64,000 nt of DNA from NCBI GenBank assembly GCA_964455905.1, contig CAYVYN010000001.1, positions 372,001 through 436,000 of the forward strand, in the 5' to 3' direction. The notes under the pieces were generated by a model, which was given only the letters and a program-made list of their open reading frames with translations, was not told where the DNA came from and searched no databases. This DNA is from CAIJXB01 sp964455905 (lineage in GTDB: Bacteria; Chlamydiota; Chlamydiia; Chlamydiales; Rhabdochlamydiaceae). Position 1 is the first letter of the stretch. Every line of letters starts with the position of its first letter. The position numbers and the translations under genes were made by a program. Positions 51,153-60,051 of the stretch are shown piece after piece.

Positions 51153-53510
51153 ATGAAAATTCGGTATTATCTTCTTTTAGTCATAGGTGTTGTGACTACT
51201 TTGATTTTTTTGGGATCTTTTATTTTTGAGAGCTTTATGTTGCGCACTCATATTGGCGGGGTGCGTCGAGAAGGGGTCGCTTTGTATGAAGAGGCTCTTG
51301 ATAGAAGAAGAGGATATCTAGAAGAGTTCATAGCTGATTCTTTAGTGAAAAATTTAGCTAAAGTGAACGTTCTTTTAGAGGCGATTTCTCAAATGAAGCC
51401 CCTTGCCGAGTGGTTTTCTTCAAGCGTTGATCATGTGAAAAATGGCACATGGAGAAATAGCGCTGCACTGATTGAGCAAGATGACTGGATCCAATTTTTG
51501 CAAAATACTGAAGGTTCTTCTTTGTTATCTTTAGTCATCCCCGAAAAAGGACCATTTTTTTCTGTCAAAAAAGAACCTATAGAAGAAGGGCTTGCTTGGG
51601 TCTACATTCTTGGATCTAATTCCTATCCTGAGCCTTTTTTAGGCGTAGAGATGCCTTTAAAGTCTCCCCTTGATACAAAGACTCCTAAGTCGTATGCGCT
51701 GTATCAAATTGACCGATTAAAAACTGTGAAAATGCCAGCATCTTTGGAAGAAAGTTTGATTGATGTGGGTGATGTGGATGAAGTGCGTTTCTTTTCTTTA
51801 TTGATGAAAGCGATTTCTTTGGCTCGATCTTCTCCTTTAACCTTTCCTAGTATAGAGAAAAATGAGCCAGCGCCAAGTCAATTGGGAAATAAAAGTTACT
51901 CAGATGAATTGGCTCTCTATCAAAAAGAACAAATGACCTACTCTAACCAGCTTTTTTTACTTGAGCAGGTTGCAACTCTTCAGCAGGCAGGGGCTTTGGG
52001 TGAGGCAAAAGATATTTTTTGGCCAGACGCTCTCAGCCTTTTTTCTTCTAAAAAACAGGAAGAAAATGTTTCTGCTTTTTTTATAAAACCCATTTTGGGT
52101 TTTACTTCTCCTTTATTTGATGATGTTTCTTTTTTTGAGAAAAACCCTCCTGCAAATGAGGATTCTTCTGTTTCTTCGGGAAGCCTTGTTGTAAAAAACC
52201 CTATGGGAAATCAAGCTTTCCTTGTGAATACAGCAGAGATCCTTTTAGAAGAAGATGGTGTAAAAAAGCGGAGCTTACTTTCTATAGGGTTTGATCTAGA
52301 AGATATTCTAGAAGAAATTGTCCTTGGATTTCATCAGTATGGGGTTATTTTAAGCGGTGGAAAGGTTGTTTTAAATAAAACACCTTCAGGATTTTCCCCC
52401 ATTCCAAATGCTGTATTAGAGGCAGCTTTTTTAAATGATCCTTCTTCTCGTGACGGGATTTTTTTTGTAGCAGGAGCTAAGTATTACTTTTTTAAAATGC
52501 AACCAGATCCTCGTGTAGATCTTTATTTTGTTTCTTTGCACTCTGATAAAGATGAATTTAGCTTTTTTTATTCTTATGAAGAGCAGTTTACCCAGATGGC
52601 GAAAGAGATTATTGTAGAAAGGAGACTCGTACAACTTGTTACTATTTTTGTTTTGTGGTTACTTCTTTTACGTGCTTCTCAAAAGCTTACAACTCCTATT
52701 GTACATCTTGCTAATATGCTAAAAAGGGTCAAAGAAGGAGATTGGGAGTCTGCCGATTTACCTGCTGTTGAGTTTAAAAAAGGAAACGAAATTCGACTTT
52801 TGTATGACTCATTTTTATCGATGGTAGAAGGACTTAAAGAAAAAGAAAAAGTCACTGCTATTTTGAATAAAGTGGTTTCAGAAGAAATTGCAAAAGAAAT
52901 TTTGCAAGGGGGGGTAAAGCTAGGAGGGGAGGAAAGGGTTGTCACAATGCTTTTTGCCGATATTAGAGGCTTTACTAATCTAACACAAAATATGCCTCCT
53001 CATGAGGTTATCAGTTTCTTAAATAAGTGTATGACGAAGTTATCAGGGATAGTGGAACAGCACAGGGGTGTTATTGATAAATATTTGGGTGATGGCCTTA
53101 TGGCTCTTTATGGAGCTCCGATTGCTTCCGAAGAAAGTCCTTTTTTTGCGATTGTTTCTGCTTTAAAGATGGTGGAGGTTTTAAAACTCTGGAATAAAGA
53201 AAGATCTCAATCGTCCTTAGAGCCTATTCATGTTGGTGTAGGCATTCATACAGGCCCTGTATGTGCAGGCAATATGGGGGCTCAGCATAGGTTAAATTAT
53301 ACTGTGATTGGTAGTAATGTCAACATGGCGTCTCGTCTTTGTTCTTCAGCTTTAGCTGAGGAGGTTTTAATTACCGAAGCTACTTATATGCACCCTTCTG
53401 TCAAAGAAAAGATTGTTGTCGAGGATCTGGGCGAACGTTCCTTTAAAGGGTTTGATGATAAAATACGGGTATATAAAGTGCTCTCTTTAAAAGAGGGAGT
53501 AGCTTCTTGA
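51153..53510 (+). CDS. Membrane class III adenylate/guanylate cyclase
   Basis: A 785-residue membrane protein with two membrane segments (residues about 5-28 and 485-510) flanking a large extracytoplasmic sensor region. A HAMP-like linker follows (TTPIVHLANMLKRVKEGDW). The C-terminal cyclase domain (about 595-760) has Asp603 in MLFADIRGFT and Asp647 in KYLGDG as metal ligands, Lys643 of the substrate pocket, and the catalytic Asn724 and Arg728 in SNVNMASR. The usual D/T before VN is S-N, so the purine choice is open. AAGGGG precedes the ATG. A histidine kinase follows with a four-base overlap. Such signalling genes are rare in animal chlamydiae. Confidence 0.85.
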   Translation: MKIRYYLLLVIGVVTTLIFLGSFIFESFMLRTHIGGVRREGVALYEEALDRRRGYLEEFIADSLVKNLAKVNVLLEAISQMKPLAEWFSSSVDHVKNGTWRNSAALIEQDDWIQFLQNTEGSSLLSLVIPEKGPFFSVKKEPIEEGLAWVYILGSNSYPEPFLGVEMPLKSPLDTKTPKSYALYQIDRLKTVKMPASLEESLIDVGDVDEVRFFSLLMKAISLARSSPLTFPSIEKNEPAPSQLGNKSYSDELALYQKEQMTYSNQLFLLEQVATLQQAGALGEAKDIFWPDALSLFSSKKQEENVSAFFIKPILGFTSPLFDDVSFFEKNPPANEDSSVSSGSLVVKNPMGNQAFLVNTAEILLEEDGVKKRSLLSIGFDLEDILEEIVLGFHQYGVILSGGKVVLNKTPSGFSPIPNAVLEAAFLNDPSSRDGIFFVAGAKYYFFKMQPDPRVDLYFVSLHSDKDEFSFFYSYEEQFTQMAKEIIVERRLVQLVTIFVLWLLLLRASQKLTTPIVHLANMLKRVKEGDWESADLPAVEFKKGNEIRLLYDSFLSMVEGLKEKEKVTAILNKVVSEEIAKEILQGGVKLGGEERVVTMLFADIRGFTNLTQNMPPHEVISFLNKCMTKLSGIVEQHRGVIDKYLGDGLMALYGAPIASEESPFFAIVSALKMVEVLKLWNKERSQSSLEPIHVGVGIHTGPVCAGNMGAQHRLNYTVIGSNVNMASRLCSSALAEEVLITEATYMHPSVKEKIVVEDLGERSFKGFDDKIRVYKVLSLKEGVAS

Positions 53511-54622
53511 TTTATTTGGTTTTTTTTCTTATTTTGCTAGTTTTTATTTTGAGTGGCTTTTTGCTCTATTTACGAGTGTATAAAATGCCCTACTTGACCA
53601 AAGATAAGGATAAAGAATTAGAGAAGAAAGATGCTATTTTGGAGTCTTTATTAGAAGGTGTCGTTTCTTTTGATGCAAAGGATCGTGTTATTTATGCAAA
53701 TTTTGCTGCGGGACAGATGTTTTCTTGTGGTAAGAAGAAGTTGGAAAAAGATTTATTAAAAGGTTCTGAAATTCTTGTTTCAAAGAGTTTAGCTTTGCTA
53801 GCGACAGCTAGGCAATTAGGAGCGGCTGTTACAGACTCTCTTTTTCTAGAAAAAGGAAAAAAAACGTATTTAAACCTTGTAGCAGTTCCTTTGCAAGAAG
53901 GCTCTTTTTTGGTTTTACAAGACGCATCGAGTGATCAAAAGATTTTACAAATGGGAAAAGATTTTGTCGCTAATGCTTCTCACGAGTTAAAAACACCGAT
54001 TACAATTATTCGTGGTTTTGCAGAGACATTGCAAGATATGAAAGATCTTCCAAAAGAAATTGTCGACGAAATTTTAGAAAAAATTGTCAAAAATTGTCAG
54101 AGAATGAACACTCTTGTCAGAAGCTTATTAACTTTAGCAGATATTGAAAATATTCCCTTAGTAAACTGCGTTTCTTGTGATTTAGGAGCCTTGGCTCAGG
54201 AAGGGAAAAGATCCCTTCTTAGTGTATACCCCAACGCTCAAATAGAAATAGTGGAAGAAGATGGCTGTATTGCTGTTGTTGAGGAAGGGATCCTAGAGCT
54301 TGCTCTTTTCAACTTATTAGACAATGCGGCAAAGTATTCGACTGGGCCTGCTAAAATTACAGTTACTCTTAGCCAAGATGAAGAGAGTGTGACTGTTTCA
54401 GTAAACGATAAGGGGCCAGGGATCCCTCCTCATGATCTCGATCATATCTTTGAAAGATTTTATACTGTCAATAAAGCCCATTCTCGTAAGCTAGGAGGCG
54501 CAGGCCTTGGCCTTTCTTTGGTTAAGAAAATCATAGAAAAACACGATGGCGTATTGTCTGTTACTTCACTTCTTGGTGAGGGTACTACGTTTACTTTTAG
54601 GCTTCCTAAAGATCGCAGGTAA
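53507..54622 (+). CDS. PhoR-like sensor histidine kinase
   Basis: A 371-residue kinase with one N-terminal membrane segment, a PAS domain (ILESLLEGVVSFDAKDRVIY) and a HisKA domain. The phosphoaccepting His159 is in NASHELKTPITIIRG. The ATPase domain has an N box (LALFNLLDNAAKYS), VSVNDKGPGIPPHDLDHIFERFY and GGAGLGLSLVKKI. The start is TTG 53507 with GAGGGAG seven bases upstream, overlapping the cyclase gene by four bases. No response regulator is adjacent. Together with the cyclase it may form one signalling module. Confidence 0.88.
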   Translation: MIYLVFFLILLVFILSGFLLYLRVYKMPYLTKDKDKELEKKDAILESLLEGVVSFDAKDRVIYANFAAGQMFSCGKKKLEKDLLKGSEILVSKSLALLATARQLGAAVTDSLFLEKGKKTYLNLVAVPLQEGSFLVLQDASSDQKILQMGKDFVANASHELKTPITIIRGFAETLQDMKDLPKEIVDEILEKIVKNCQRMNTLVRSLLTLADIENIPLVNCVSCDLGALAQEGKRSLLSVYPNAQIEIVEEDGCIAVVEEGILELALFNLLDNAAKYSTGPAKITVTLSQDEESVTVSVNDKGPGIPPHDLDHIFERFYTVNKAHSRKLGGAGLGLSLVKKIIEKHDGVLSVTSLLGEGTTFTFRLPKDRR

Positions 54623-54967
54623 CCATTTTTTAGTAAGCAGCAGAGGGAATATTCAAATTTTTCAGCTGCTATTAAGTCTCTATAGTGTTGAGTCCTTTAT
54701 AGCTAAAGACCTAATAAAAAAATGCATTTTCTCTTAGATATAGGTTCTTTTCGAGGTCGCTTCATTCAAGTGTATTGGATGGGCATGCTATTTTTCTTTT
54801 TACATCTTTGTCAGTGGCATTTTTTTTGCTTTAGAGAGGATGTAATTTAGGGCTTTTGGAATAATGGTTTCTTTATTGTTTTATTGCTTTGCGGAGGGGC
54901 TAGGTTCGCTCAGAAAGACACTAGGAAACAAATGAAATAAATCATTCAACCGGAATTTTTGAGCTTG
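54623..54967. other. 345-base intergenic region between convergent genes
   Basis: AT-rich DNA holding a short inverted repeat AGCAGC (54636-54641) / GCTGCT (54665-54670). It also has a 41-codon frame from ATG 54722 without a ribosome binding site. No gene or RNA is recognised. Confidence 0.4.
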
Positions 54968-55873
54968 TTATTGTTTTTTTTCTAGATCTATTTTTAGTGA
55001 AATCTGCTCTTTGCCTTTTTGCGTAAGCTTGTCAAATTGAGTTTTATTGTGGGAAAAATCAAACACAGAGAAAATGTCTTGTGCAGGAATAAGCTGCCCA
55101 TCTAGTTCTAGTAACTCTTGTTTAAGGACTATGGGGTAGCCGTGTCCTAGTTTTTCTCGTTTGGCTCGTTCTAAAGAAAGAATTTGGTCGGCTAGAGAGG
55201 TTCCAAAAAAAGCTTTTAAGGCAGGGTAGGACGCATAGGAAAAATACAAAGTTTTTGTGTTTTGCATTTCGAAACAAAAAAAATCTTCTAAAGGCGGGTG
55301 TCCTTTTTTTTGTCTCATATCATAGAGCGTAGACCCTTTGAGCATTTTATAAAAAACGAGCTGTAATTCGGAGTCTTCTGGGAATAGATCAGACAGTGAT
55401 GTGATCTCTTGATTTTTATTTTCTAAGAAAGAATTTACAAGATCTTTTGCAAGGTTAGGCTTGTTTTTTTGTGCTTCTTTCCAAAAAAAGGTGTGTCCGT
55501 AAAGATCTTCTAAAAAAATAGCGACAGATTTTTGTAGATGGGAATTTTGGATTTCTGCTGTAAAAAGCGTTGCTAAATTCCATTTAGCGACAGCGGAAAG
55601 ATTTTGTCTTAGTCTATGTGATTCAAAGGTTGAAATATCTTCTTGAGGTTGAGGGATTTTTTCTTTTTTAGTTTTAGAAGGAGGTTTTTTTGGTTTTTTT
55701 TGAGAAGATTTGTATTTATAGTTTTCCCATTTATTTTCTAGTGTTCTTGTGTTTTCTATATAGCTACAAATGCTTTTCTGCTCGGCAGTAAAGATCTTCC
55801 CATCTTTAAATAGCGATAAGCTAAAAAAAGTGAAAATAAGTAAAAAACTAGACACAAGAAAAAGAGCGTTCAT
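54968..55873 (-). CDS. Unknown protein of the pseudopilin cluster
   Basis: A 301-residue protein with one N-terminal membrane segment (ALFLVSSFLLIFTFFSLSLF). A proline- and lysine-rich linker follows (KKPKKPPSKTKKEKIPQPQ), then a soluble domain of about 200 residues. It lacks a pilin methylation motif. It overlaps the pseudopilin gene upstream by four bases (ATGA), so it should act with it. By position it could be the chlamydial counterpart of GspK or another minor component of the type II system, but no homology is visible to me. Confidence 0.7.
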   Translation of the reverse strand: MNALFLVSSFLLIFTFFSLSLFKDGKIFTAEQKSICSYIENTRTLENKWENYKYKSSQKKPKKPPSKTKKEKIPQPQEDISTFESHRLRQNLSAVAKWNLATLFTAEIQNSHLQKSVAIFLEDLYGHTFFWKEAQKNKPNLAKDLVNSFLENKNQEITSLSDLFPEDSELQLVFYKMLKGSTLYDMRQKKGHPPLEDFFCFEMQNTKTLYFSYASYPALKAFFGTSLADQILSLERAKREKLGHGYPIVLKQELLELDGQLIPAQDIFSVFDFSHNKTQFDKLTQKGKEQISLKIDLEKKQ

Positions 55874-56487
55874 GCAGAGAGAACCCCATTGTTAGCCATT
55901 TTTAGGTAGAGAATAGGCCCTTTATGTAGAGAGGATCGTATTTTTAAATCTAGTTTTTCTTTTCCTGTTTCTATTTCTAATTTAATCCAAAGAGGGAGGT
56001 GGTCAAGTGTTTCTAGCCAAGAATCTTCCCAAGAGGCTTTTTCTGGATCAAAAAATGTAATTGTTAAAGAAGAAATTTCTTTGAGAAGAACCTCTGTTCT
56101 TTTTTTTAGATCAGTTCCCCATGTTGTTAAGCAAAGTTGTTTTCGTTCATCTACATAAAGTAAAGATCTCACGACACCATTAAAAGCTGGGTCTTTATCC
56201 GGCTCTGCTTTATAGGAAAAACAAATTGAGGGAAAAATGCTTTTTTCCTGAGGCGTAAAAAGAAAATTAGGCTCATTGAGATCTTTAAGCCGCAGGCAAA
56301 GTCTTTCTAAACGGTGTTTTAAAAAAAGTTTTTTTTCTATTTTTGCGTGGGTTTCTTGGATGTTTTTATAGCTTCCAAACCAGTTTTGGTACACTGACCA
56401 AAGAGAAGGCACTAAAATCCCTATAAGACAGATAGCAATCGCTACTTCAAGAAGAGTTAGAGAGTGTTTTTTTCTTTTAGTTCGCAT
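55870..56487 (-). CDS. Type II secretion minor pseudopilin
   Basis: A 205-residue protein with a short basic leader and a pilin-type N-terminal helix: KKHSLTLLEVAIAICLIGIL, with Glu five residues into the mature part. The residue before the cleavage site is Ser rather than Gly, so processing by prepilin peptidase is not certain. The soluble domain has KLDLKIRSSLHKGPI. It is the middle of three co-transcribed genes and probably a GspJ-type tip component of a type II secretion pseudopilus. Confidence 0.75.
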   Translation of the reverse strand: MRTKRKKHSLTLLEVAIAICLIGILVPSLWSVYQNWFGSYKNIQETHAKIEKKLFLKHRLERLCLRLKDLNEPNFLFTPQEKSIFPSICFSYKAEPDKDPAFNGVVRSLLYVDERKQLCLTTWGTDLKKRTEVLLKEISSLTITFFDPEKASWEDSWLETLDHLPLWIKLEIETGKEKLDLKIRSSLHKGPILYLKMANNGVLSA

Positions 56488-56491
56488 GATT

Positions 56492-56989
56492 TTAGATCTT
56501 TTCTTTAGGAAATTGGGATTGAAGTGTTTTCTTTGCGATGAAAAAGGTTTTATGGGCTGAGTATAGTCTTTTTTTAGTCTTTGGATTTATAAAATCTACA
56601 GAAAAAGTCGTCGTTCCTTGGGCATTTTGTGGATTTTCTTCACTAATTTTTGTCGATTTAAGAAAAATATGAGCTTCTATCCATTGTTGGTTTTTATCTT
56701 CGAGCAGTTTGATTTTTTTTTGAACTTCCAGGAGTTGTTTTTTTTCGTTAAGCCCAGTGACAAGCAGTTCCCAAGAAAGCTCCCCGGTATGAAGCCGCTC
56801 TTCTATAGAAAAAAGAATTTCTTCTGCTTTTAAAGAAAGTTGTATGCGTGAAATTTCTTTTAGTTCTTTTTGTACATGTTTCATTGGAAAAGATATTGTT
56901 GGAATAATAAATAGAGTAAAAAGAGCTATTGCAACAAGTATTTCTAGAAGTAGAAAAGTGTTTGTTTTCTTTTTTTTTATGCGATTCAT
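56492..56989 (-). CDS. Type II secretion minor pseudopilin
   Basis: A 165-residue protein starting at ATG 56989; a TTG at 57007 is possible but no Shine-Dalgarno supports either start well. A basic leader RIKKKKTNT is followed by FLLLEILVAIALFTLFII, a pilin-like helix with Glu at +5. The usual glycine before the cleavage site is replaced by Thr. The soluble domain ends KTLQSQFPKEKI. By size it could be a GspI- or GspH-type pseudopilin. Confidence 0.7.
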   Translation of the reverse strand: MNRIKKKKTNTFLLLEILVAIALFTLFIIPTISFPMKHVQKELKEISRIQLSLKAEEILFSIEERLHTGELSWELLVTGLNEKKQLLEVQKKIKLLEDKNQQWIEAHIFLKSTKISEENPQNAQGTTTFSVDFINPKTKKRLYSAHKTFFIAKKTLQSQFPKEKI

Positions 56990-57085
56990 GATAAATAGTA
57001 TGGACAATTTGCCGTATTCTATGCAATTATTATAGCTAATATTTTTAGATTATTTGTTAGTTTATCTTTAACTTAGGGGTTGATG

Positions 57086-57826
57086 ATGCAATTTAAGGGC
57101 CGTTCATTGTATAACTTATTACAACTTAGTAAGCAAGAGGATCCCTCTTTGGAAGTCGAAGAGTGGCAAATACGTGATTATCGTTCTTTAAAAGATGAAG
57201 AGCTTTTTGCAGAATTGGCCTCTCTTGGGATCCCGCTATCTAAAGAAGTTTTTATGATTCATGCGGAAAATGCTGATTCTCCTGAGGATTTGGTTGAATA
57301 TTTATGGATTGCAGAAGATGACTTGGAAGGTGAAGAGAAAGCCTATTTACTTGTTTTTGAGCTGTGGAGACGGTTCCTGACGGTCAGACAAAGCCTTTCG
57401 GTGTTTTTTGATGAGTTAGACTTTCTTGTTTCTCGCTTTGATGGAGGAGAACTCATAGAAGAGGAAGAAGCTCAATCTGTTTTATTTGGGTTACAAGATA
57501 TTTTAGATAAAGCAGTGGATCAAGGAGAAAATCAAGAAGAAGTATTTGCTTCAACCTTACAATATACAGCGCATGATATCGAAGGATTCCTTTACGATTA
57601 TATCGGAGAGCTTTTAGAAGACGGTAGTGAGGTGTTTGCATCGAAGCTAATAGATGCTTTTGATCCGTATGTTTTTGATAAGAAGTGGTTTGCTCTTCTT
57701 AGGGCCCGTCTGTTTGCTTTATCCGATGAAGAAAGAGCTAATGCTTCTTTGCGTCGCATCTTGGAAGAAGCTGAGGAAGAAGCCGATGCTGTTTTTTCAG
57801 AAGAAGTAGGCAGGTTTCTTTCATAA
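57086..57826 (+). CDS. Unknown acidic protein
   Basis: A 246-residue, very acidic, helical protein of unknown function. The start at ATG 57086 has AGGGG six bases upstream; a TTG at 57080 and an ATG at 57083 are less well spaced. It is rich in glutamate and leucine, for example EEEEAQSVLFGLQDIL and ILEEAEEEADAVFSEEVGRF, with no membrane segment and no signal peptide. Its stop overlaps the convergent phosphoesterase gene by six bases. It may be a chaperone or a structural protein, but there is no direct hint. Confidence 0.75.
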   Translation: MQFKGRSLYNLLQLSKQEDPSLEVEEWQIRDYRSLKDEELFAELASLGIPLSKEVFMIHAENADSPEDLVEYLWIAEDDLEGEEKAYLLVFELWRRFLTVRQSLSVFFDELDFLVSRFDGGELIEEEEAQSVLFGLQDILDKAVDQGENQEEVFASTLQYTAHDIEGFLYDYIGELLEDGSEVFASKLIDAFDPYVFDKKWFALLRARLFALSDEERANASLRRILEEAEEEADAVFSEEVGRFLS

Positions 57827-58579
57827 AATTTTAATTGGTTTAAAGTCTAGGTAATCGGCAGAGGTAAATACATACTTCGTGCCGTTTACCGATCCAAAAG
57901 GCAAAGTATTTTCTTTTACATTGTGTAAGTGACCAAAAACACAAATATCTACTTTAAATTCTTCTAAAATATCAGATGTGGTCGAAGGTAAAAGAGAGGC
58001 TCCAATTGGAGGATAGTGGATCAATGCGATCTTATAATCAGCGTTTGGATCCATACATTTTAAACTAATTCGCAACCGCTCCTGTTCTTTTTTAAATATT
58101 TCTAATGTTTGTTCTTCTGTAGGAGGAGTGCTTTCTTTGCGTGCTCTTGGATTTTGTTTAAACGTAATAAAAGGCATGAAGTCGTATTCTGTGCAGTCCC
58201 AAAGACGAGTGCCTCCAAATGCAATTTTTTTTCCTTGTACGTGGAGATGGACTGCGTTGTTGTGGATAAAATGGATCGAAGGAGGTAGATTTGCTTCCAT
58301 TTTTGCATTAGAAGCCCACCAGTAGTCGTGATTTCCTTTAGAGATGACTTTAGTGCCTGGAAGTTTTTCGAGCCATTCTAGGTCTATTTTAGCGTTTTCT
58401 AGGTTGTTTGCCCAGCAGATGTCGCCAGGTATTAGAACTATATCTTCTTTTTGTATGCAGTTTATCCAGTGCGCTTCTATTTTTTCCGCGTAATTTTCCC
58501 AAGGGTGCCCAAAAAAACTCATATCTTTGGAGGGATTACTAAAAGCTAGATGTAGGTCGCCAATGGCCCAAATGCTCAT
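57821..58579 (-). CDS. Calcineurin-like metallophosphoesterase
   Basis: A 252-residue phosphoesterase with the binuclear metal signatures in order: AIGDLHLAFSNP, LIPGDICWANN, ISKGNHDYWW, and CVFGHLHN near the end. Substrate is unknown; relatives hydrolyse phosphodiesters or phosphoproteins. In Chlamydia a similar gene lies next to glgC, and here glgC is its upstream neighbour 56 bases away on the same strand. Confidence 0.9.
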   Translation of the reverse strand: MSIWAIGDLHLAFSNPSKDMSFFGHPWENYAEKIEAHWINCIQKEDIVLIPGDICWANNLENAKIDLEWLEKLPGTKVISKGNHDYWWASNAKMEANLPPSIHFIHNNAVHLHVQGKKIAFGGTRLWDCTEYDFMPFITFKQNPRARKESTPPTEEQTLEIFKKEQERLRISLKCMDPNADYKIALIHYPPIGASLLPSTTSDILEEFKVDICVFGHLHNVKENTLPFGSVNGTKYVFTSADYLDFKPIKIL

Positions 58580-58635
58580 GTTTGTTGCTACTTGTAAATG
58601 AAAAGGGCTACTTTATCGAAATGCCTATTTGAAAT

Positions 58636-59898
58636 CTATAAGGTAAATCCATCTGGGAGGACTGTTCCTGAGGAGACAACAATAATACCGTCTCGAATAA
58701 AAATGCCATCTCCATCATAGTGTGTGAGTTTTTGTTTATTTATTAAGTGCACACCATTACCGATAGTCACATCTTCATCGATGATTGTTTTTTCAATAAG
58801 GCAGTTTTTTCCTATTTGAAAAGGACTTATTTCATCTTGGCTTTGTTCGCTGTAGTCTCCGATGACAATTGAATCTTTGATTTTTGTGTTTGCGCCTATA
58901 CGAGATCGGATGCCTATTAAGCTGTGAGAGATTTCTTCTGCTTCAATAATGCACCCTTGGCTAATAATTGAACTTGCTATCTTAGTTCCTTTAATGAGAG
59001 CGCTTGGAAGAGGTTTTTGTGTTCCATAAATAGGATTCCATAGGTCGTATAGGTTTAAGCAGTTTGCTTGACTAGTTAGCGCGAGATTTGCTTCGTAGTA
59101 AGAAGCAATCGTTCCGATGTCTTCCCAGTAGCCGTCATAGATGAAAGCAAAGCTATTGTGCTCTTTAATTTTTTTAGGAATTAGGTCTTTGCCAAAATCA
59201 TGACCTTCTTCTTTGAGTAATTTGATAAGAGATTCTTTACGGAAAACGTAAATTCCCATAGACCCCAAATAAACAGAGGGTGCTTTTTTATTGTCTTTAT
59301 TAAAACGGAAAGCATCCAAAATAATTTGGTCTTGCGGTTTTTCAAAAAAATCAGTGACTTTATTTTCTTCTGATATTTTTAAAAGACCCATTCTCTTAGC
59401 TTCTTTTTCTTTGATGGGAAGTGCTGCGATGACTAGGTCCGCATTTTTTTGTCTTGCGAATTCAACCATCTCGATTAGGTCTAAGTTATAGAGTTGGTCT
59501 CCGGAGAGAATAAGAAAATACTCGGCTGGAACTTTTTGTAAATGTTCTATGTTTTTGCGTACGGCATCGGCAGTTCCAAGAAATCGTTTGATCCCATCTG
59601 CTGTTTCTTCAGGGCAAAGGACTTCTAAATTCCCTCTTTGAAGACTTTGGTGGGCATAGGAAGAAAGTAGATGCTTTTGAAGTCCCGCTGCAAAATGTTG
59701 CGAAATTACGAAAATTTGATGAATTTGTGAGTTAATAGAATTAGAAATAGGAACATCGATCAGGCGGTATTTGCCTCCAAAGCATACGTTAGGTTTACAT
59801 CTATGCAGAGTAAGAGGGTATAATCTTGTTCCCTCTCCCCCGGCCAATACTATAGCGGCTATTTTGTCTTGGAGCTGGAGATCTTGAAAGTGCGGCAT
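58636..59898 (-). CDS. glgC: Glucose-1-phosphate adenylyltransferase
   Basis: A 420-residue ADP-glucose pyrophosphorylase, the committed step of glycogen synthesis. It has the nucleotidyltransferase motif LAGGEGTRLYPLTLHRCKP, KYRLIDVPISNSINS and LSGDQLYNLD, with a left-handed beta-helix end. The start is ATG 59898, with AAGGA seven bases upstream; a longer frame to 59943 has no such site. Regulation by glycolytic intermediates is usual for the family but cannot be read here. Confidence 0.95.
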   Translation of the reverse strand: MPHFQDLQLQDKIAAIVLAGGEGTRLYPLTLHRCKPNVCFGGKYRLIDVPISNSINSQIHQIFVISQHFAAGLQKHLLSSYAHQSLQRGNLEVLCPEETADGIKRFLGTADAVRKNIEHLQKVPAEYFLILSGDQLYNLDLIEMVEFARQKNADLVIAALPIKEKEAKRMGLLKISEENKVTDFFEKPQDQIILDAFRFNKDNKKAPSVYLGSMGIYVFRKESLIKLLKEEGHDFGKDLIPKKIKEHNSFAFIYDGYWEDIGTIASYYEANLALTSQANCLNLYDLWNPIYGTQKPLPSALIKGTKIASSIISQGCIIEAEEISHSLIGIRSRIGANTKIKDSIVIGDYSEQSQDEISPFQIGKNCLIEKTIIDEDVTIGNGVHLINKQKLTHYDGDGIFIRDGIIVVSSGTVLPDGFTL

Positions 59899-60023
59899 CG
59901 GTAGGTCCTTGTATAACAAATAGTTTAAATTTCTTGTTAACAAGGATTACGATTTTAATCAAGGATGTATTTCTAAATATTTACATGTTTTTTTTGAGTA
60001 AAAAGCTGTTTGTACTTTTTAAA

Positions 60024-60045
60024 AAGGCCAAAAAACTTTTGGCCT
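60024..60045 (-). terminator. Rho-independent terminator of the lpdA-lipA operon
   Basis: AGGCCAAAA (60025-60033) and TTTTGGCCT (60037-60045) form a 9-bp stem with a 3-base loop. Read on the minus strand the stem is followed by a T-run (TTTTT), just after the last gene of the operon (stop at 60052). Confidence 0.85.
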
Positions 60046-60051
60046 AGAAAA

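Noticed and set aside
54722..54845. 41-codon frame in the intergenic region
   Set aside because: No ribosome binding site, no likely family, and the DNA around it looks non-coding.
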